From Limnohabitans sp. 2KL-27 (lineage in GTDB: Bacteria; Pseudomonadota; Gammaproteobacteria; Burkholderiales; Burkholderiaceae_C), in NCBI RefSeq assembly GCF_001269345.1, contig NZ_CXOP01000002.1, forward strand, positions 372,853-436,852: a stretch of DNA of 64,000 nt, given 5' to 3'. The notes beneath the pieces were generated by a model, which was not told the DNA's origin, did not search any database, and saw nothing but the letters and a program-made list of their open reading frames with translations. A program made the translations under genes and the position numbers. Below are positions 28,060 to 37,135 of this stretch, in pieces. The stretch's first letter is position 1, and the number at the start of each line of letters is the position of its first letter.

Positions 28060-28245
28060 TCCCGTACGAGCGGGCTGTCCAGCGTGGTCCAAGCCCGGCC
28101 CGCAGTCATGGACTCGATCGTGGTGGACTTCGATCACCTGGACAAAGAAAGCGTTTTGTCGCTGTTTGTTCTGCGGTGTCCGGGCACGGTACTGGATGAC
28201 ATGCTTCAAGCCAAACTCAACAACGCCTCAAGGCGCTTGGCGTTT
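28060..28245 (+). pseudogene. Decayed C-terminal fragment of an acetoacetate-CoA ligase
   Basis: Between the TRAP operon and the next gene lies a + strand fragment whose translation resembles the acetoacetate-CoA ligase encoded at 22792. Examples are MDSIVVDFDHLDKES versus TDSMVVDLEYLGKES, and RCPGTVLDDMLQAKLNNA versus RPGTTLDDALKAKLNNA. Similarity runs for about 60 residues (ligase residues about 573-635), including upstream TSxLxSxV. No catalytic core and no C-terminal Lys region remain, so it is a relic. The rest of the 323-bp gap 27905-28227 shows nothing else I recognise. Confidence 0.8.
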
Positions 28246-28572
28246 GCGCAAACGACCAAAGAGCACGTGCATGGCGCCTTGGGCACGGTGCAACATGGCC
28301 CGGGGTTTGGCCATGAGCGCGTCTCTTTTGACAAAGATGCGGCGCTGTGAATCAACCGACGGGCGGGGCAAGTTCCAACGGCTGCCGGGTCCCCAGATGC
28401 TGGTCAGCAACAACTGCAATGCCATCAACAGCATCAGTACTTGCAGGCCAAACAGCAAGAGAAAGCCCCATCCAATGTCTGGCCAAAGCGTGCGCATCAG
28501 CAGCATCACCAAGGGCAGCAACAAGCTGACCGCCAGGGTCAGCTTCAAGCTCAAGGGCAGGCGTTGCAGCAT
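28228..28572 (-). CDS. Small hypothetical membrane protein
   Basis: The 114-aa product has two hydrophobic segments (residues about 8-27 and 33-60) and a basic C-terminal tail (RRIFVKRD, FGRLRKRQAP). The start lies 3 bases after the dapD stop, so it is probably translated with dapD. Its last codons overlap the ligase relic by a few bases. No family is recognised; the coupling to dapD and two clear membrane segments support it as real, at moderate confidence. Confidence 0.55.
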   Translation of the reverse strand: MLQRLPLSLKLTLAVSLLLPLVMLLMRTLWPDIGWGFLLLFGLQVLMLLMALQLLLTSIWGPGSRWNLPRPSVDSQRRIFVKRDALMAKPRAMLHRAQGAMHVLFGRLRKRQAP

Positions 28573-28575
28573 GGC

Positions 28576-29553
28576 TCAGTTCTTGTGCAGCTCAGCGTTG
28601 AGTTCGCCCCAGCTCTTGTTGCGCGGGATCGCGTGCAAGGCGCCGGATTGCGAGTCGCGGCGGAACAGGATGCCGTTTTTGCCCGACAACTCTTTGGCTT
28701 TCATCAAGCTGCCGTCGGGCAGTTGCACGCGGCTACCACCGGTGATGTAGCAGCCAGCCTCGACCACGCAGTCGTCGCCCAGCGAGATGCCGATGCCGGC
28801 GTTGGCGCCCAACAGGCAGCGCTTGCCCACCTTGATGACTTCTTTTCCGCCACCCGAGAGCGTGCCCATGATGGACGCGCCGCCGCCGATGTCGCTGGCG
28901 TCATCGACCACCACGCCCGCGCTGATGCGGCCTTCGACCATGCTGGCGCCGAGCGTGCCGGCGTTGAAGTTGCAAAAGCCTTCGTGCATGACGGTGGTGC
29001 CGTTGGCCAGGTGTGCGCCCAGGCGCACGCGGTCGGCGTTGGCGATGCGCACGCCCGAGGGGATCACGTAATCGGTCATTTGCGGGAACTTGTCCACGCC
29101 TTTGACTTCCAGCACACGGCCAGAGGCGCGCGCCTTCATGCGGGCGGCGGGCACATCGGCCACGGCGCAAGGGCCCAGGTTGGTCCAGGCCACGTTGGCC
29201 AGCAGGCCAAAGATGCCCGTCACGTTGGCGCCGTGCGGTTGAACCAGGCGGTGGCTGAGCAGGTGCAGGCGCAGGTAGGCGTCGTGCGTGTCGGCGGGCG
29301 CGTCGGCCAGGCTTTTGATCTCGGTGCGCACAGCCACCACGGTGGTGCCGCGCACAGCGCAGGCACTCAGGGCCTTGGCCACGTCTGCGCCCAGAGCCGC
29401 CACGGCTTCGGCTTCGGACAGGCGTGTGCTGCCGCTGGCGGCCACATCGCCGGCCAGCTCGGGGGCTGGGAACCAGGTGTCCAGCACGGTGCCGTCAGCG
29501 GCCAGGGTGGCCAGGCCGGTGGCGCGTGCGCCGGTGGTTTGGAAAGTGCTCAT
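28576..29553 (-). CDS. dapD: 2,3,4,5-Tetrahydropyridine-2,6-dicarboxylate N-succinyltransferase, actinobacterial type
   Basis: DapD succinylates tetrahydrodipicolinate in the lysine/diaminopimelate pathway. The 325-aa protein has a left-handed beta-helix C-terminal half with the segments VHEGFCNFNAGTLGASMVEGR and GGGASIMGTLSGGG, then LLGANAGIGISLGDDC. The blocks DAYLRLHLLSHRLVQPHG and VAWTNLGPC match, from memory, the mycobacterial/corynebacterial DapD rather than the shorter (about 274-aa) enzyme usual in betaproteobacteria. Start ATG at 29553. It is preceded by the terminator of the upstream reductase gene, so it has its own promoter. Confidence 0.88.
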   Translation of the reverse strand: MSTFQTTGARATGLATLAADGTVLDTWFPAPELAGDVAASGSTRLSEAEAVAALGADVAKALSACAVRGTTVVAVRTEIKSLADAPADTHDAYLRLHLLSHRLVQPHGANVTGIFGLLANVAWTNLGPCAVADVPAARMKARASGRVLEVKGVDKFPQMTDYVIPSGVRIANADRVRLGAHLANGTTVMHEGFCNFNAGTLGASMVEGRISAGVVVDDASDIGGGASIMGTLSGGGKEVIKVGKRCLLGANAGIGISLGDDCVVEAGCYITGGSRVQLPDGSLMKAKELSGKNGILFRRDSQSGALHAIPRNKSWGELNAELHKN

Positions 29554-29564
29554 GGGGTGCTCCG

Positions 29565-29592
29565 AAAAAATGGCCCGCAGTGCCTGCGGGCC
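29565..29592 (-). terminator. Rho-independent terminator of the acrylyl-CoA reductase gene
   Basis: On the minus strand an 8-bp stem GGCCCGCA/TGCGGGCC (29585-29592 with 29572-29579) is followed by six T, 62 bases after the reductase stop codon and just before dapD. Confidence 0.85.
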
Positions 29593-29654
29593 GTTGGGAA
29601 TCTGAAGGCGTGATTATCGGGGATGACGGCTCAGGGTCTCGAGTGGCGGGCCCA

Positions 29655-30641
29655 TCAGCCGTTGACGTTCACCACCACCCGACCACGCACTTGCCCTGCC
29701 AAAATCTCTGCACCCAGCCCGATGGCGTCGGCCAGGCCCACTTCGCGGGTGATGCGTTCGAGCGGCGCGGCGTCCAGGTCTTGCGCCAGCCGCGCCCAAG
29801 CGGCTTCGCGAACGGCACGCGGGGCCATCACGCTGTCGATGCCGGCCAGCGTCACGCCGCGCAGGATGAAGGGCGCCACGCTCGATGGAAAGTCCATGCC
29901 CTGTGCCAAGCCACAGGCCGTGACCACGCCGCCGTATTTGGTGCTGGCGCAGGCGTTGGCTAGGGTGTGGCTGCCCACGGTGTCGACCACGCCGGCCCAG
30001 CGCTCTTTGGCCAGGGGTTTGCCGGGCGCGGACAGCTCGGCCCGGTCCATCACGTCGGCCGCGCCCAGCTGGCGCAGGTAGTCGGCTTCTTGTGGCCGGC
30101 CGGTGCTGGCCACCACGCGGTAGCCCAGCTTAGTCAGCAGGGCAATGGCCACACTGCCCACGCCGCCGCCCGCGCCGGTGACCAAAATGTCGCCCTTGTC
30201 CGGCGTGACGCCGTGCTTTTGCAAGGCCATCACGCACAGCATGGCGGTGTAGCCTGCGGTGCCAATGGCCATGGCTTGGCGCGGGGTGAAGGCGGCAGGC
30301 AGGTGCACCAGCCAGTCGCCTTTGAGGCGCGCCTTTTGCGCCAGACCGCCGCTGTGGCTCTCGCCCACGCCCCAGCCGTTGAGCACCACGCGGTCACCGG
30401 CCTTGAACAAAGGGTGCTGGCTGTCCGTTACGGTGCCCGACAAGTCGATGCCGGGCGTGAGCGGGAACTTGCGCACCACCGGGCTTTTGCCGGTGATGGC
30501 CAGGCCGTCTTTGTAGTTGATCGTGGCGTAATCCACTTGCACCGTGACGTCGCCTTCGGGCAAGGCGCTGTCGTCCAGCGTTTGCAGGGTGCAGCGGTAA
30601 CCGGCGTCGTCTTTTTGGATTTGCAAGGCTTGGTAGGTCAT
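29655..30641 (-). CDS. acuI: Acrylyl-CoA reductase (AcuI/YhdH) family oxidoreductase
   Basis: This 328-aa zinc-independent medium-chain reductase reduces acryloyl-CoA to propionyl-CoA with NADPH. Family marks are [15 protein letters not shown] near residue 40, [13 protein letters not shown], and the Rossmann motif [12 protein letters not shown] near 153, with no catalytic zinc ligands. The C-terminus holds [13 protein letters not shown], typical of AcuI/YhdH. Length equals the family norm. In this context it may detoxify acryloyl-CoA from propionate or DMSP breakdown; no dmd genes are seen nearby. Confidence 0.9.
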   Translation of the reverse strand: MTYQALQIQKDDAGYRCTLQTLDDSALPEGDVTVQVDYATINYKDGLAITGKSPVVRKFPLTPGIDLSGTVTDSQHPLFKAGDRVVLNGWGVGESHSGGLAQKARLKGDWLVHLPAAFTPRQAMAIGTAGYTAMLCVMALQKHGVTPDKGDILVTGAGGGVGSVAIALLTKLGYRVVASTGRPQEADYLRQLGAADVMDRAELSAPGKPLAKERWAGVVDTVGSHTLANACASTKYGGVVTACGLAQGMDFPSSVAPFILRGVTLAGIDSVMAPRAVREAAWARLAQDLDAAPLERITREVGLADAIGLGAEILAGQVRGRVVVNVNG

Positions 30642-30729
30642 GCTTTTTTGTCAGATCAGGGTTTCAGGGGATGGGATCGCGGTGATCGATGGGGGGTGAG
30701 GGTTGGAGGGCGGGCGTGCCATGCAGTGC

Positions 30730-31635
30730 TCAGCCCGGCTTTCGGTTGACCAGCACAATGCCCGCGGCCACCAGCGCCAAGGACAGGGCCAGTGTCAGGG
30801 TCACGGCTTCGCCTAGCCAGAGCATGCCAAACAGCAGGGCGAACAGCGGTGTCAGGAAGACAAAGGCCGAAATTTTGGTGGCCGGGTAATGGCCCAGCAT
30901 CCACATCCAGGCCAGGTAACTGGCGAATGCGCCGACCACGCTTTGCACCGCCACCGAGCCCATGGCAAATCCGCTCCAGCGGCCATCCCAGGGCTCGCCC
31001 ATCCCGTATGACAGCAAGAGCAGCACCACCGTGCTCACAGCCAGTTGGTAAAACAGCAGTTTTTCGGCGGCCAAGCGTGTGAGGTTGGCGGCCCGAATGG
31101 CCACCGTTGTCAGGCCCCACAAGGCCCCAGCGGCCAGGCCCATCAGGTCGCCTTTGGCCCCGCCGCCGCCCAAACCTTCGCGCAGGGCAAAAACCACGGC
31201 GGCAAACGCGCAGGCCATGCCCAGCCACTGCACGGTTCGCAGCCGCTCGGTGCGGATGAACCAAGGCACCAGGGCCGCCACCCAAAAGGGCGAGGTGTAC
31301 AAGAACACCGTCAGCCGTGAGGCCGTGGTGTGCTGCAGGCCGATGTAGATGAAGGCAAATTCCGCCGCAAACAAGCAGCCCACCAGCAAACCCGCCCACA
31401 AACTGCCATCGCGCTCAAACAGCCGCACCCCGCGCCACTGGCACCACAGCCACAGCAGCAGCGTAGCGCCCACGCCACGCACCGCCGACTGGAACACGGG
31501 CGGCAATTCGGCCACGGTGGCTTTGACCAGCACTTGCTGAAAGCCCCAGAACATGCAGCACACCAGCAAGATGCCCACGGCCAGGGCGTCCAGGTGGTCT
31601 TGTCGGGGTCGGGTCGAAGCACTCATGGCAGCCAT
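30730..31635 (-). CDS. EamA/DMT-family transporter
   Basis: The 301-aa membrane protein has ten predicted hydrophobic segments in two EamA repeats, with WGFQQVLVK near residue 30 and a second repeat opening near AGALWGLTTVAIRAANL. Drug/metabolite exporters of this family move amino acids and other metabolites outward. The start may be 31635 (MAAMSAS) or 31626 (MSAS); neither has a strong ribosome-binding site. The substrate is unknown. Confidence 0.85.
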   Translation of the reverse strand: MAAMSASTRPRQDHLDALAVGILLVCCMFWGFQQVLVKATVAELPPVFQSAVRGVGATLLLWLWCQWRGVRLFERDGSLWAGLLVGCLFAAEFAFIYIGLQHTTASRLTVFLYTSPFWVAALVPWFIRTERLRTVQWLGMACAFAAVVFALREGLGGGGAKGDLMGLAAGALWGLTTVAIRAANLTRLAAEKLLFYQLAVSTVVLLLLSYGMGEPWDGRWSGFAMGSVAVQSVVGAFASYLAWMWMLGHYPATKISAFVFLTPLFALLFGMLWLGEAVTLTLALSLALVAAGIVLVNRKPG

Positions 31636-31760
31636 TGTGCCGCCGTCCAGCCTGAGCGCCTGTCGCCATCAGGCAACGGTCACTTCGGCAGCCCAACCAG
31701 GCGTGCCCGGTTAACATGCCGGCTGAACTTTGACCCATACCACCGCAACGCCTTGCCGAC

Positions 31761-33341
31761 ATGAACCGATCTTCAGTGACCCGCCGGGATGTGCAGCGCC
31801 GGGCCCTGGCACTGGCCTTGATGCCTTGGCTGGGCGCAGGAGCGCAAGCGCAGCTGTTGCAGGGTTTGGCTTGGGGCGCCGGGCCGCGTTGGCAGGCAGA
31901 TCCTTTCAGTTTGGGCGTGGCCAGTGGACAGCCCCAATCTGGCAGCGTGGTGCTGTGGACGCGCCTTCGCATCAGCGAGTCCGATGCGGCCTTGAAAGCC
32001 CAAAGCCTGGAGGTGGTGTGCGAGGTGTTTGCCGATGCCGCCTTGCGCCAACCCTTGCGCCAGTGGCGGGTGCACACCGATGCAGCCCGTGGCCACAGTG
32101 TCCATGTGGTGGCCCAGGGCTTGCAGCCTGGGCGGCCCTATTGGTACCGATTTGTCTGCGGCAATGCCATCAGCCCGGTGGGCCGTGCCCGCACCAGTCC
32201 GGCCGCCGATGAGGCCGTGGCACGTTTGCGCATGGGTCTGGCCTCGTGTCAGCACTATGAGCAGGGCTACTTTGCCGCCCACCGTGAGATGGCCCAAAGT
32301 GACCTGGACCTGGTGCTGTTTGTCGGGGACTACATTTATGAAAGCTCCAACCCGCAGTACATGCTGCGCAAGCACGCGGGCGGTGTGCCCAAGCTGCTGG
32401 ACGAGTACCGCGACCGCCATGCCCAGTACAAAAGCGATGCCGATTTGCGCGCCTGCCACGCCGCGCACACCTGGGTCATGACGTGGGACGACCACGAAGT
32501 GGTCAACGATTACGCCAACGACCTGGACCGCAACTTCACCGACCCGCAGACCTTTTTGCGCCGCCGGGCAGCGGCCTACCAAGCTTATTTTGAGCACATG
32601 CCGCTGCGCTTGGGCCCGGACCCGGTCAACCGCAGCCAGATGCGCATCCATGACCGCATGGCCTGGGGCAAGTTGGCCGACGTGTGGACGCTGGATTGCC
32701 GCCAGTACCGGGATCACCAGGCCTGTCTGGACCCGAATCGCGGCGGTGGTCGGGTGGTCATCGGGTGTGACGCCTTGACCGACGCATCCCGCACCATGCT
32801 GGGTGCGGCGCAAGAGAAGTGGTTCACCGAGGGCCTGACCCACAGCGCCCGGGGCTGGAAACTGGTGGCGCAGTCCACGCAAATGAGTTCGAGTGGCGTC
32901 AACACCCCCTTGGGACGCAGCGCCTTCACCGATGGTTGGGACGGTTATCCGCAAGCCCGCGCCAGGCTGTTGGGCACGGTGGCCCAGGCTGGGGTGAACA
33001 ACGTGGTGATGCTGGGCGGCGATGTGCACATGAATGTGGCCGCCCAGTTGCGCGTGCAGTCCAACGACGAGCGCTTGCCTGTGGTGGCCAGCGAGATCGT
33101 GACCACGTCCATCACGTCGCGGGGTCTGGGCGAGAAGCTGCTGGCCCAAATCCGCGACAGCAACCCCGACATCGTGCATGCCCGCTCAGACGAGCGCGGC
33201 TTCACCCTGCTGGATGTTCGCCCGGAGCGTGTCACAGCCGACTTCAGGACCACTGCCAATCCGGCCCAGGTCGACGGTGTATTCCGCTCACAGGGGCAGT
33301 GGGTCATCCGCTCGGGCGTGCCAGGCGTGCAAAAAGCCTGA
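31761..33341 (+). CDS. phoD: Alkaline phosphatase D (PhoD family), probably Tat-exported
   Basis: The 526-aa enzyme is a metal-dependent phosphomonoesterase/diesterase of the PhoD family. The N-terminus has a twin-arginine type signal (SVTRRDVQRRALALAL). A PhoD N-terminal domain starts at PFSLGVASGQPQSGSVVLWTRL. The metallophosphatase core has FVGDYIYES near residue 194, TWDDHEVVNDY near 240, and GGDVHMN near 420. PhoD enzymes are folded in the cytoplasm with their metals and exported by Tat. They are usually induced by phosphate limitation, but no Pho box was identified here. Confidence 0.9.
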   Translation: MNRSSVTRRDVQRRALALALMPWLGAGAQAQLLQGLAWGAGPRWQADPFSLGVASGQPQSGSVVLWTRLRISESDAALKAQSLEVVCEVFADAALRQPLRQWRVHTDAARGHSVHVVAQGLQPGRPYWYRFVCGNAISPVGRARTSPAADEAVARLRMGLASCQHYEQGYFAAHREMAQSDLDLVLFVGDYIYESSNPQYMLRKHAGGVPKLLDEYRDRHAQYKSDADLRACHAAHTWVMTWDDHEVVNDYANDLDRNFTDPQTFLRRRAAAYQAYFEHMPLRLGPDPVNRSQMRIHDRMAWGKLADVWTLDCRQYRDHQACLDPNRGGGRVVIGCDALTDASRTMLGAAQEKWFTEGLTHSARGWKLVAQSTQMSSSGVNTPLGRSAFTDGWDGYPQARARLLGTVAQAGVNNVVMLGGDVHMNVAAQLRVQSNDERLPVVASEIVTTSITSRGLGEKLLAQIRDSNPDIVHARSDERGFTLLDVRPERVTADFRTTANPAQVDGVFRSQGQWVIRSGVPGVQKA

Positions 33342-33402
33342 TTCGCAGGGCATTTTTCGGTAAACGGGGCTCTCACACTTTGAATGGCAAGGGCTCTGGT
33401 GT

Positions 33403-33421
33403 GACCACGGGGTCTTTTTTT
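33403..33421 (+). terminator. Weak terminator after phoD
   Basis: A short GACC/GGTC stem (33403-33406 with 33411-33414, with some register ambiguity) followed by seven T, just before the TetR gene. The stem is short, so efficiency is doubtful. Confidence 0.35.
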
Positions 33422-33445
33422 GGTCTGCCGGGCTAGAATCCGGCC

Positions 33446-34069
33446 ATGAATACCGAAGTCCATACACCGCCGAAAAAATCTTTCAAGATCCAGATGCTCG
33501 CTGCCCGTGAGACCGCCATCATCCAGTCGGTCAACCGATTGCTGGCCGAAAAGGGCTTTGACGCGATGACGGTGGATGAGGTGGCGGCCGAGGTGGGCAT
33601 CGCCAAGGCCAGCTTGTACAAACATTTCACCAGCAAGGAAGAGCTCGCCTGCGCCGCCATGGTGACAGCCATGCGCAAGGCGCAAGAGGTGATTCAGAGT
33701 ACAGACGCCCAATTGGCACCGCTGGACAAGATCAAGGCCGTCACCCGCTGGACCATGTCGCTCAAGCTTCAAGGCCTGATGCCGTCATTGCCCAGTCAGA
33801 ACTCCAGCCTGCGTGCCACCTTGATGGCCAGCAAGGAATACATGGACGGCTTGATGGAGGTCAGCGACGCCTTGGGCGGCTGGATCGAGGAGGCTCAGGC
33901 GCAAGGGCAAATAAACAAGGCCTTGCCCGCTGTCGCGGTGCTCTACACCTTGTTTGCGCGTGCCTGCGACCCGGTCCTGGAGTTTCTGAAAATGGGCGAG
34001 CAGCACAGCGAAGATCAGATCCTGGATCTGGTGATGAGCACTTGCTTTGAAGGACTCAACGCCCGCTGA
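33446..34069 (+). CDS. TetR-family transcriptional regulator
   Basis: The 207-aa protein has an N-terminal TetR DNA-binding domain with ETAIIQSVNRLLAEKGFDAMTVDEVAAEVGIAKASLYKHF (residues about 22-61; SLYKHFTSKEEL is the recognition-helix end), and a helical C-terminal ligand domain. It ends 2 bases before a convergent LysR gene. Target genes are not evident; phoD upstream is separated by a weak terminator and the genes behind are convergent. Confidence 0.88.
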   Translation: MNTEVHTPPKKSFKIQMLAARETAIIQSVNRLLAEKGFDAMTVDEVAAEVGIAKASLYKHFTSKEELACAAMVTAMRKAQEVIQSTDAQLAPLDKIKAVTRWTMSLKLQGLMPSLPSQNSSLRATLMASKEYMDGLMEVSDALGGWIEEAQAQGQINKALPAVAVLYTLFARACDPVLEFLKMGEQHSEDQILDLVMSTCFEGLNAR

Positions 34070-34071
34070 CA

Positions 34072-35025
34072 TCAGTTTGGGGCATTGAGGGGTTTTGACA
34101 AAACACCAAACCGTTCAGAAGCGCTTCGACGGATTTCATCTGACACCCTTTGCATCGACTCGGACGGTGGATGGTCAACGCGAAGGGTCAATCCGACAGG
34201 CCCTTCGGTGGCGCTGGTATCGATGTGCAGGCGCACCAGGGAAGCTTGTTGTAAATCGTTTTCGATGGCCCCCAGTGGGACAAACCATACCGCGTCGCTG
34301 TGCAGTACATAACTCCGACCGAAGGACAGATCGATGGTTTCGATGACGCGCAAAGGCAAGCCAGAGCCCACGGCCATGAAAAAACGATCAGCTGCTTCAC
34401 GCGCGCGCGTGCCAGCATCAGGCAGGACCAAACGATAGCCGTTCAATCGGGCGGGATCGATTTGGGGCAGCAAGGACAGTTCATGCCCAGGACGCACGAC
34501 CAGCAGCAGTGGCTCGCTGTAAAGGTGCTCAAAACTCAGGCCTTGCATGTCGGAGGGCTCTGCGAGACGTCCAACCACCATGTCCAAAACACCTTGTTTC
34601 AAGGCGGCAATGAGTTGCGCATTGCTGCCGGTTCGGACGGTCACCCGGGCTCGGGGCACGGAGGCTGCAAAACGAACCAGTGCGGGCGCCAGCACCGTTG
34701 CACCAACGTTGGGCAATGCACCAATGACCAGGGCCGGAGCCTCGCCCTCTTCTTCGGTCGACAGGCTGGACAGCCCATCCTGGATCGCGCGCAACCCGGA
34801 CCCCGTGTGCTTCACCAAAATTTGGCCGGCGGCGGTCAAAGTGACGCCTTTGGGTGTGCGTTCAAACAGCCGATGGCCTGCAATGTCTTCAAGCTCAGCC
34901 AGGGTTTTCGTGACAGCAGGTTGCGAAATGCTCAGGGCTTTCGCAGCGCGGACCAGGGAGCCATGTTCTGCAACGGCCACCAATGTGCGCAGGTGGCGCA
35001 TTTTGAGGCGGTCATTGAAGGGCAT
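34072..35025 (-). CDS. LysR-family transcriptional regulator
   Basis: The 317-aa regulator has the LysR helix-turn-helix at residues about 10-60 (MRHLRTLVAVAEHGSLVRAAKALSISQPAVTK) and a substrate-binding domain. The N-terminal MPFNDRLKMRHL spacing is like PcaQ/GbpR-type regulators of aromatic catabolism. It is the last gene of a co-directional TauD-Bug-amidohydrolase-LysR run, 65 bases after the amidohydrolase, and probably controls that operon. The inducer is unknown. Confidence 0.88.
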   Translation of the reverse strand: MPFNDRLKMRHLRTLVAVAEHGSLVRAAKALSISQPAVTKTLAELEDIAGHRLFERTPKGVTLTAAGQILVKHTGSGLRAIQDGLSSLSTEEEGEAPALVIGALPNVGATVLAPALVRFAASVPRARVTVRTGSNAQLIAALKQGVLDMVVGRLAEPSDMQGLSFEHLYSEPLLLVVRPGHELSLLPQIDPARLNGYRLVLPDAGTRAREAADRFFMAVGSGLPLRVIETIDLSFGRSYVLHSDAVWFVPLGAIENDLQQASLVRLHIDTSATEGPVGLTLRVDHPPSESMQRVSDEIRRSASERFGVLSKPLNAPN

Positions 35026-35090
35026 TGGTCAAGCATAACCTGCCAACAAACCGGATGGCCATGGGTTGGGAGGCCAGGCCCCATGGCCAC

Positions 35091-36086
35091 TCAGCTCAGC
35101 CGTGCCAGCAATGCGGCAGCGTTGCCATGCAAGACCAGGGCCTGATCGGATGCCGAGAGACGAGATTGTTGGATGCCCGCGAGGGTTCTGGCGGTATCAA
35201 AAATAGGGCAATCGGTGCCCAGTACCACCCGGTCCGCACCGAACACCGACACGGCTTGCTCCAGTGCTTTTGCCCCGAGCGACGCGCAGTCTACCCACAC
35301 ACCGCGTGTCTGGCTCGACGGCATGGCGCGGCCCGGGTCGCGGAGGGCCAACATGTGGTCCATCCGTTCAACCACAGCCGCAAAGGTGCCGCCCAGATTG
35401 GCCACTTGGACGGTGATGTTTTGCCACGGTTGAAGGAAGTCGGAAAGCAGCAGCGTCACCATGGCCTCGCCCACCTCGTGCTGAACGGCCAGCGCACGGC
35501 GTGCCAGATCGTTGTCTGGGGGCAGATGGGGCAAGGCACCACTGTCGGGCATTCGCCCAGGGTGAACAAAGAAGTGTGCCCCCAGGGCTTCGGCCGCTTC
35601 AAATACGGGCCTGATCCGCGCTGCAGTTTCTTGGCTGCGAAAGGCGTCCACCGGCAAAATGGCGCCGAGCAGCCCCAACTCAAGTCTGGCCCGGCGCAGT
35701 TCTGCCACAGCAGCATCCATGTTGGCCCAGGGCAGTGCAGCGAGCCCACAAAAACATTCAGGATGCGTTTGGCATAACTGGGCACAAGCGTCATTGAAAC
35801 CGCGCACCAAGGGTGCAGATTGTTCAAAAGGCAAACTGTCGATGCCAAATAAACCGGGCAATGACAGCATTTGCCGGGTGATGCCCTGTTGCGACATGAG
35901 TTCGAGCCGCAAGTCGATGTCGGTGTGCGCTTGGCTGAAGCTCAATGTGCCGATGGGCATGATCAAGCGTTCGGCCCCATCTGTCAAAACATCCAGACGG
36001 GGCACCTGACCTTGGCGTTGGCGCAGGGCCTGGGCCAGTTGTGGCGGCACCCAGTGCGCATGCAGGTCGATGGCTTGGGCGTGCAT
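35091..36086 (-). CDS. Amidohydrolase family protein (ACMSD-like)
   Basis: The 331-aa protein is an amidohydrolase-2 TIM barrel. Metal ligands are visible as HAH (His9, His11), a central His in HFFVHPGRMP (near 168), and a late Asp in GTDCPIFDT (near 285). The family includes aminocarboxymuconate-semialdehyde decarboxylase, gamma-resorcylate decarboxylase and PDC hydrolases. The gene begins 2 bases after the Bug-receptor stop, so the two are co-translated. The substrate is unknown; a carboxylated aromatic or lactone is plausible from the context. Confidence 0.82.
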   Translation of the reverse strand: MHAQAIDLHAHWVPPQLAQALRQRQGQVPRLDVLTDGAERLIMPIGTLSFSQAHTDIDLRLELMSQQGITRQMLSLPGLFGIDSLPFEQSAPLVRGFNDACAQLCQTHPECFCGLAALPWANMDAAVAELRRARLELGLLGAILPVDAFRSQETAARIRPVFEAAEALGAHFFVHPGRMPDSGALPHLPPDNDLARRALAVQHEVGEAMVTLLLSDFLQPWQNITVQVANLGGTFAAVVERMDHMLALRDPGRAMPSSQTRGVWVDCASLGAKALEQAVSVFGADRVVLGTDCPIFDTARTLAGIQQSRLSASDQALVLHGNAAALLARLS

Positions 36087-36088
36087 GC

Positions 36089-37063
36089 TCAGTCGGCTTT
36101 GGCCCCGGAAGCCTTGACGACTTCAGCCCAGCGGCTGATCTCGCTGTCGATGAATTTGCCAAATTCTTGTGGTGTGGAGATCGAGGGTGCCGCGCCAACG
36201 CTGGCCAGCGTGTCCTTCACATCGTTTTGCTGCATGATTTTGCTGATCTCTGCATTCAGTCGGTTGACGATGACCGCTGGGGTGCCGGCTGGCGCCACGA
36301 TACCGAACCAGGGTTCGACATCGAAGCCGGGCAGGCCACTTTCGGCGATGGTGGGGACCTCAGGTATGGCTTGTGAGCGTTTGCCGCTGGGTGTGGCCAG
36401 CATCACGAGTTTGCCGCCTGCCACATGGGGTTTGGCAACGGCGTATTGCAAAAACATGGCCGAGACTTGACCGCCCAGAAGGTCTGATGTGGCAGGGCCG
36501 TTGCCTTTATAGGGCACGTGCGTCAGGTCCACGCCGGCGCGAGTCTTGAAAAGCTCCAGCGCCAGATGGGCGCCGGTCCCGATCCCGCCAGAGGCAAAGT
36601 TGATCTTGCCGGGCCGGGCCTTGGCCAGAGCCAGAAACTCACTCACATTTTTCGCAGGAACAGAGGGGTGGGTGACCAGAACCATGGGTGACCAAGCTGC
36701 GCGGATCACGGGGCTGAAGTCTTTGCGTGCGTCGTAGCTAAGACGCGTCGCCATGAGGCTTTCGTTGATGGCCAAATCGGGTGCAACCAAAAGCAAGGTG
36801 TAGCCATCGGCTGGCGCCCGCGCCACCATCGCACTGCCAATGGTGCTGCCGCCGCCGCCTTTGTTGTCCACGATGACATTCTGGCCCAGCCGGGTTTGAA
36901 GTTGGGTGGCAAGTTGCCGACCCAAAATATCCGTGAACCCACCAGGTGGATACGGCACCACCAAGCGGATGGGCTTGTCAGGGTAAGAAGCCTGGCTGAA
37001 AACAGCAGAGCAGGCGCTCAAAGCAAGTGCAGCAAAAATGGCACGCCGAGAAAAACGAAACAT
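36089..37063 (-). CDS. Bug-family (TctC) periplasmic solute receptor
   Basis: The 324-aa receptor has a signal peptide (MFRFSRRAIFAALALSACSAVFSQA), followed by YPDKPIRLVVPYPPGGFTD, the near-invariant start of mature Bug receptors, and later NKGGGGSTIGSAMVA. Bug proteins bind carboxylates for TctAB-type importers, but no TctA or TctB gene is adjacent, so this is an orphan receptor. It is sandwiched between a TauD-type dioxygenase and an amidohydrolase. The ligand is unknown. Confidence 0.9.
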   Translation of the reverse strand: MFRFSRRAIFAALALSACSAVFSQASYPDKPIRLVVPYPPGGFTDILGRQLATQLQTRLGQNVIVDNKGGGGSTIGSAMVARAPADGYTLLLVAPDLAINESLMATRLSYDARKDFSPVIRAAWSPMVLVTHPSVPAKNVSEFLALAKARPGKINFASGGIGTGAHLALELFKTRAGVDLTHVPYKGNGPATSDLLGGQVSAMFLQYAVAKPHVAGGKLVMLATPSGKRSQAIPEVPTIAESGLPGFDVEPWFGIVAPAGTPAVIVNRLNAEISKIMQQNDVKDTLASVGAAPSISTPQEFGKFIDSEISRWAEVVKASGAKAD

Positions 37064-37135
37064 AGCAGTCTCCTCATTTGAATGGCCAACCAGTATGCGG
37101 ACATTTAACCGGATTGGCTTTGGGTTTGAAAAAAT

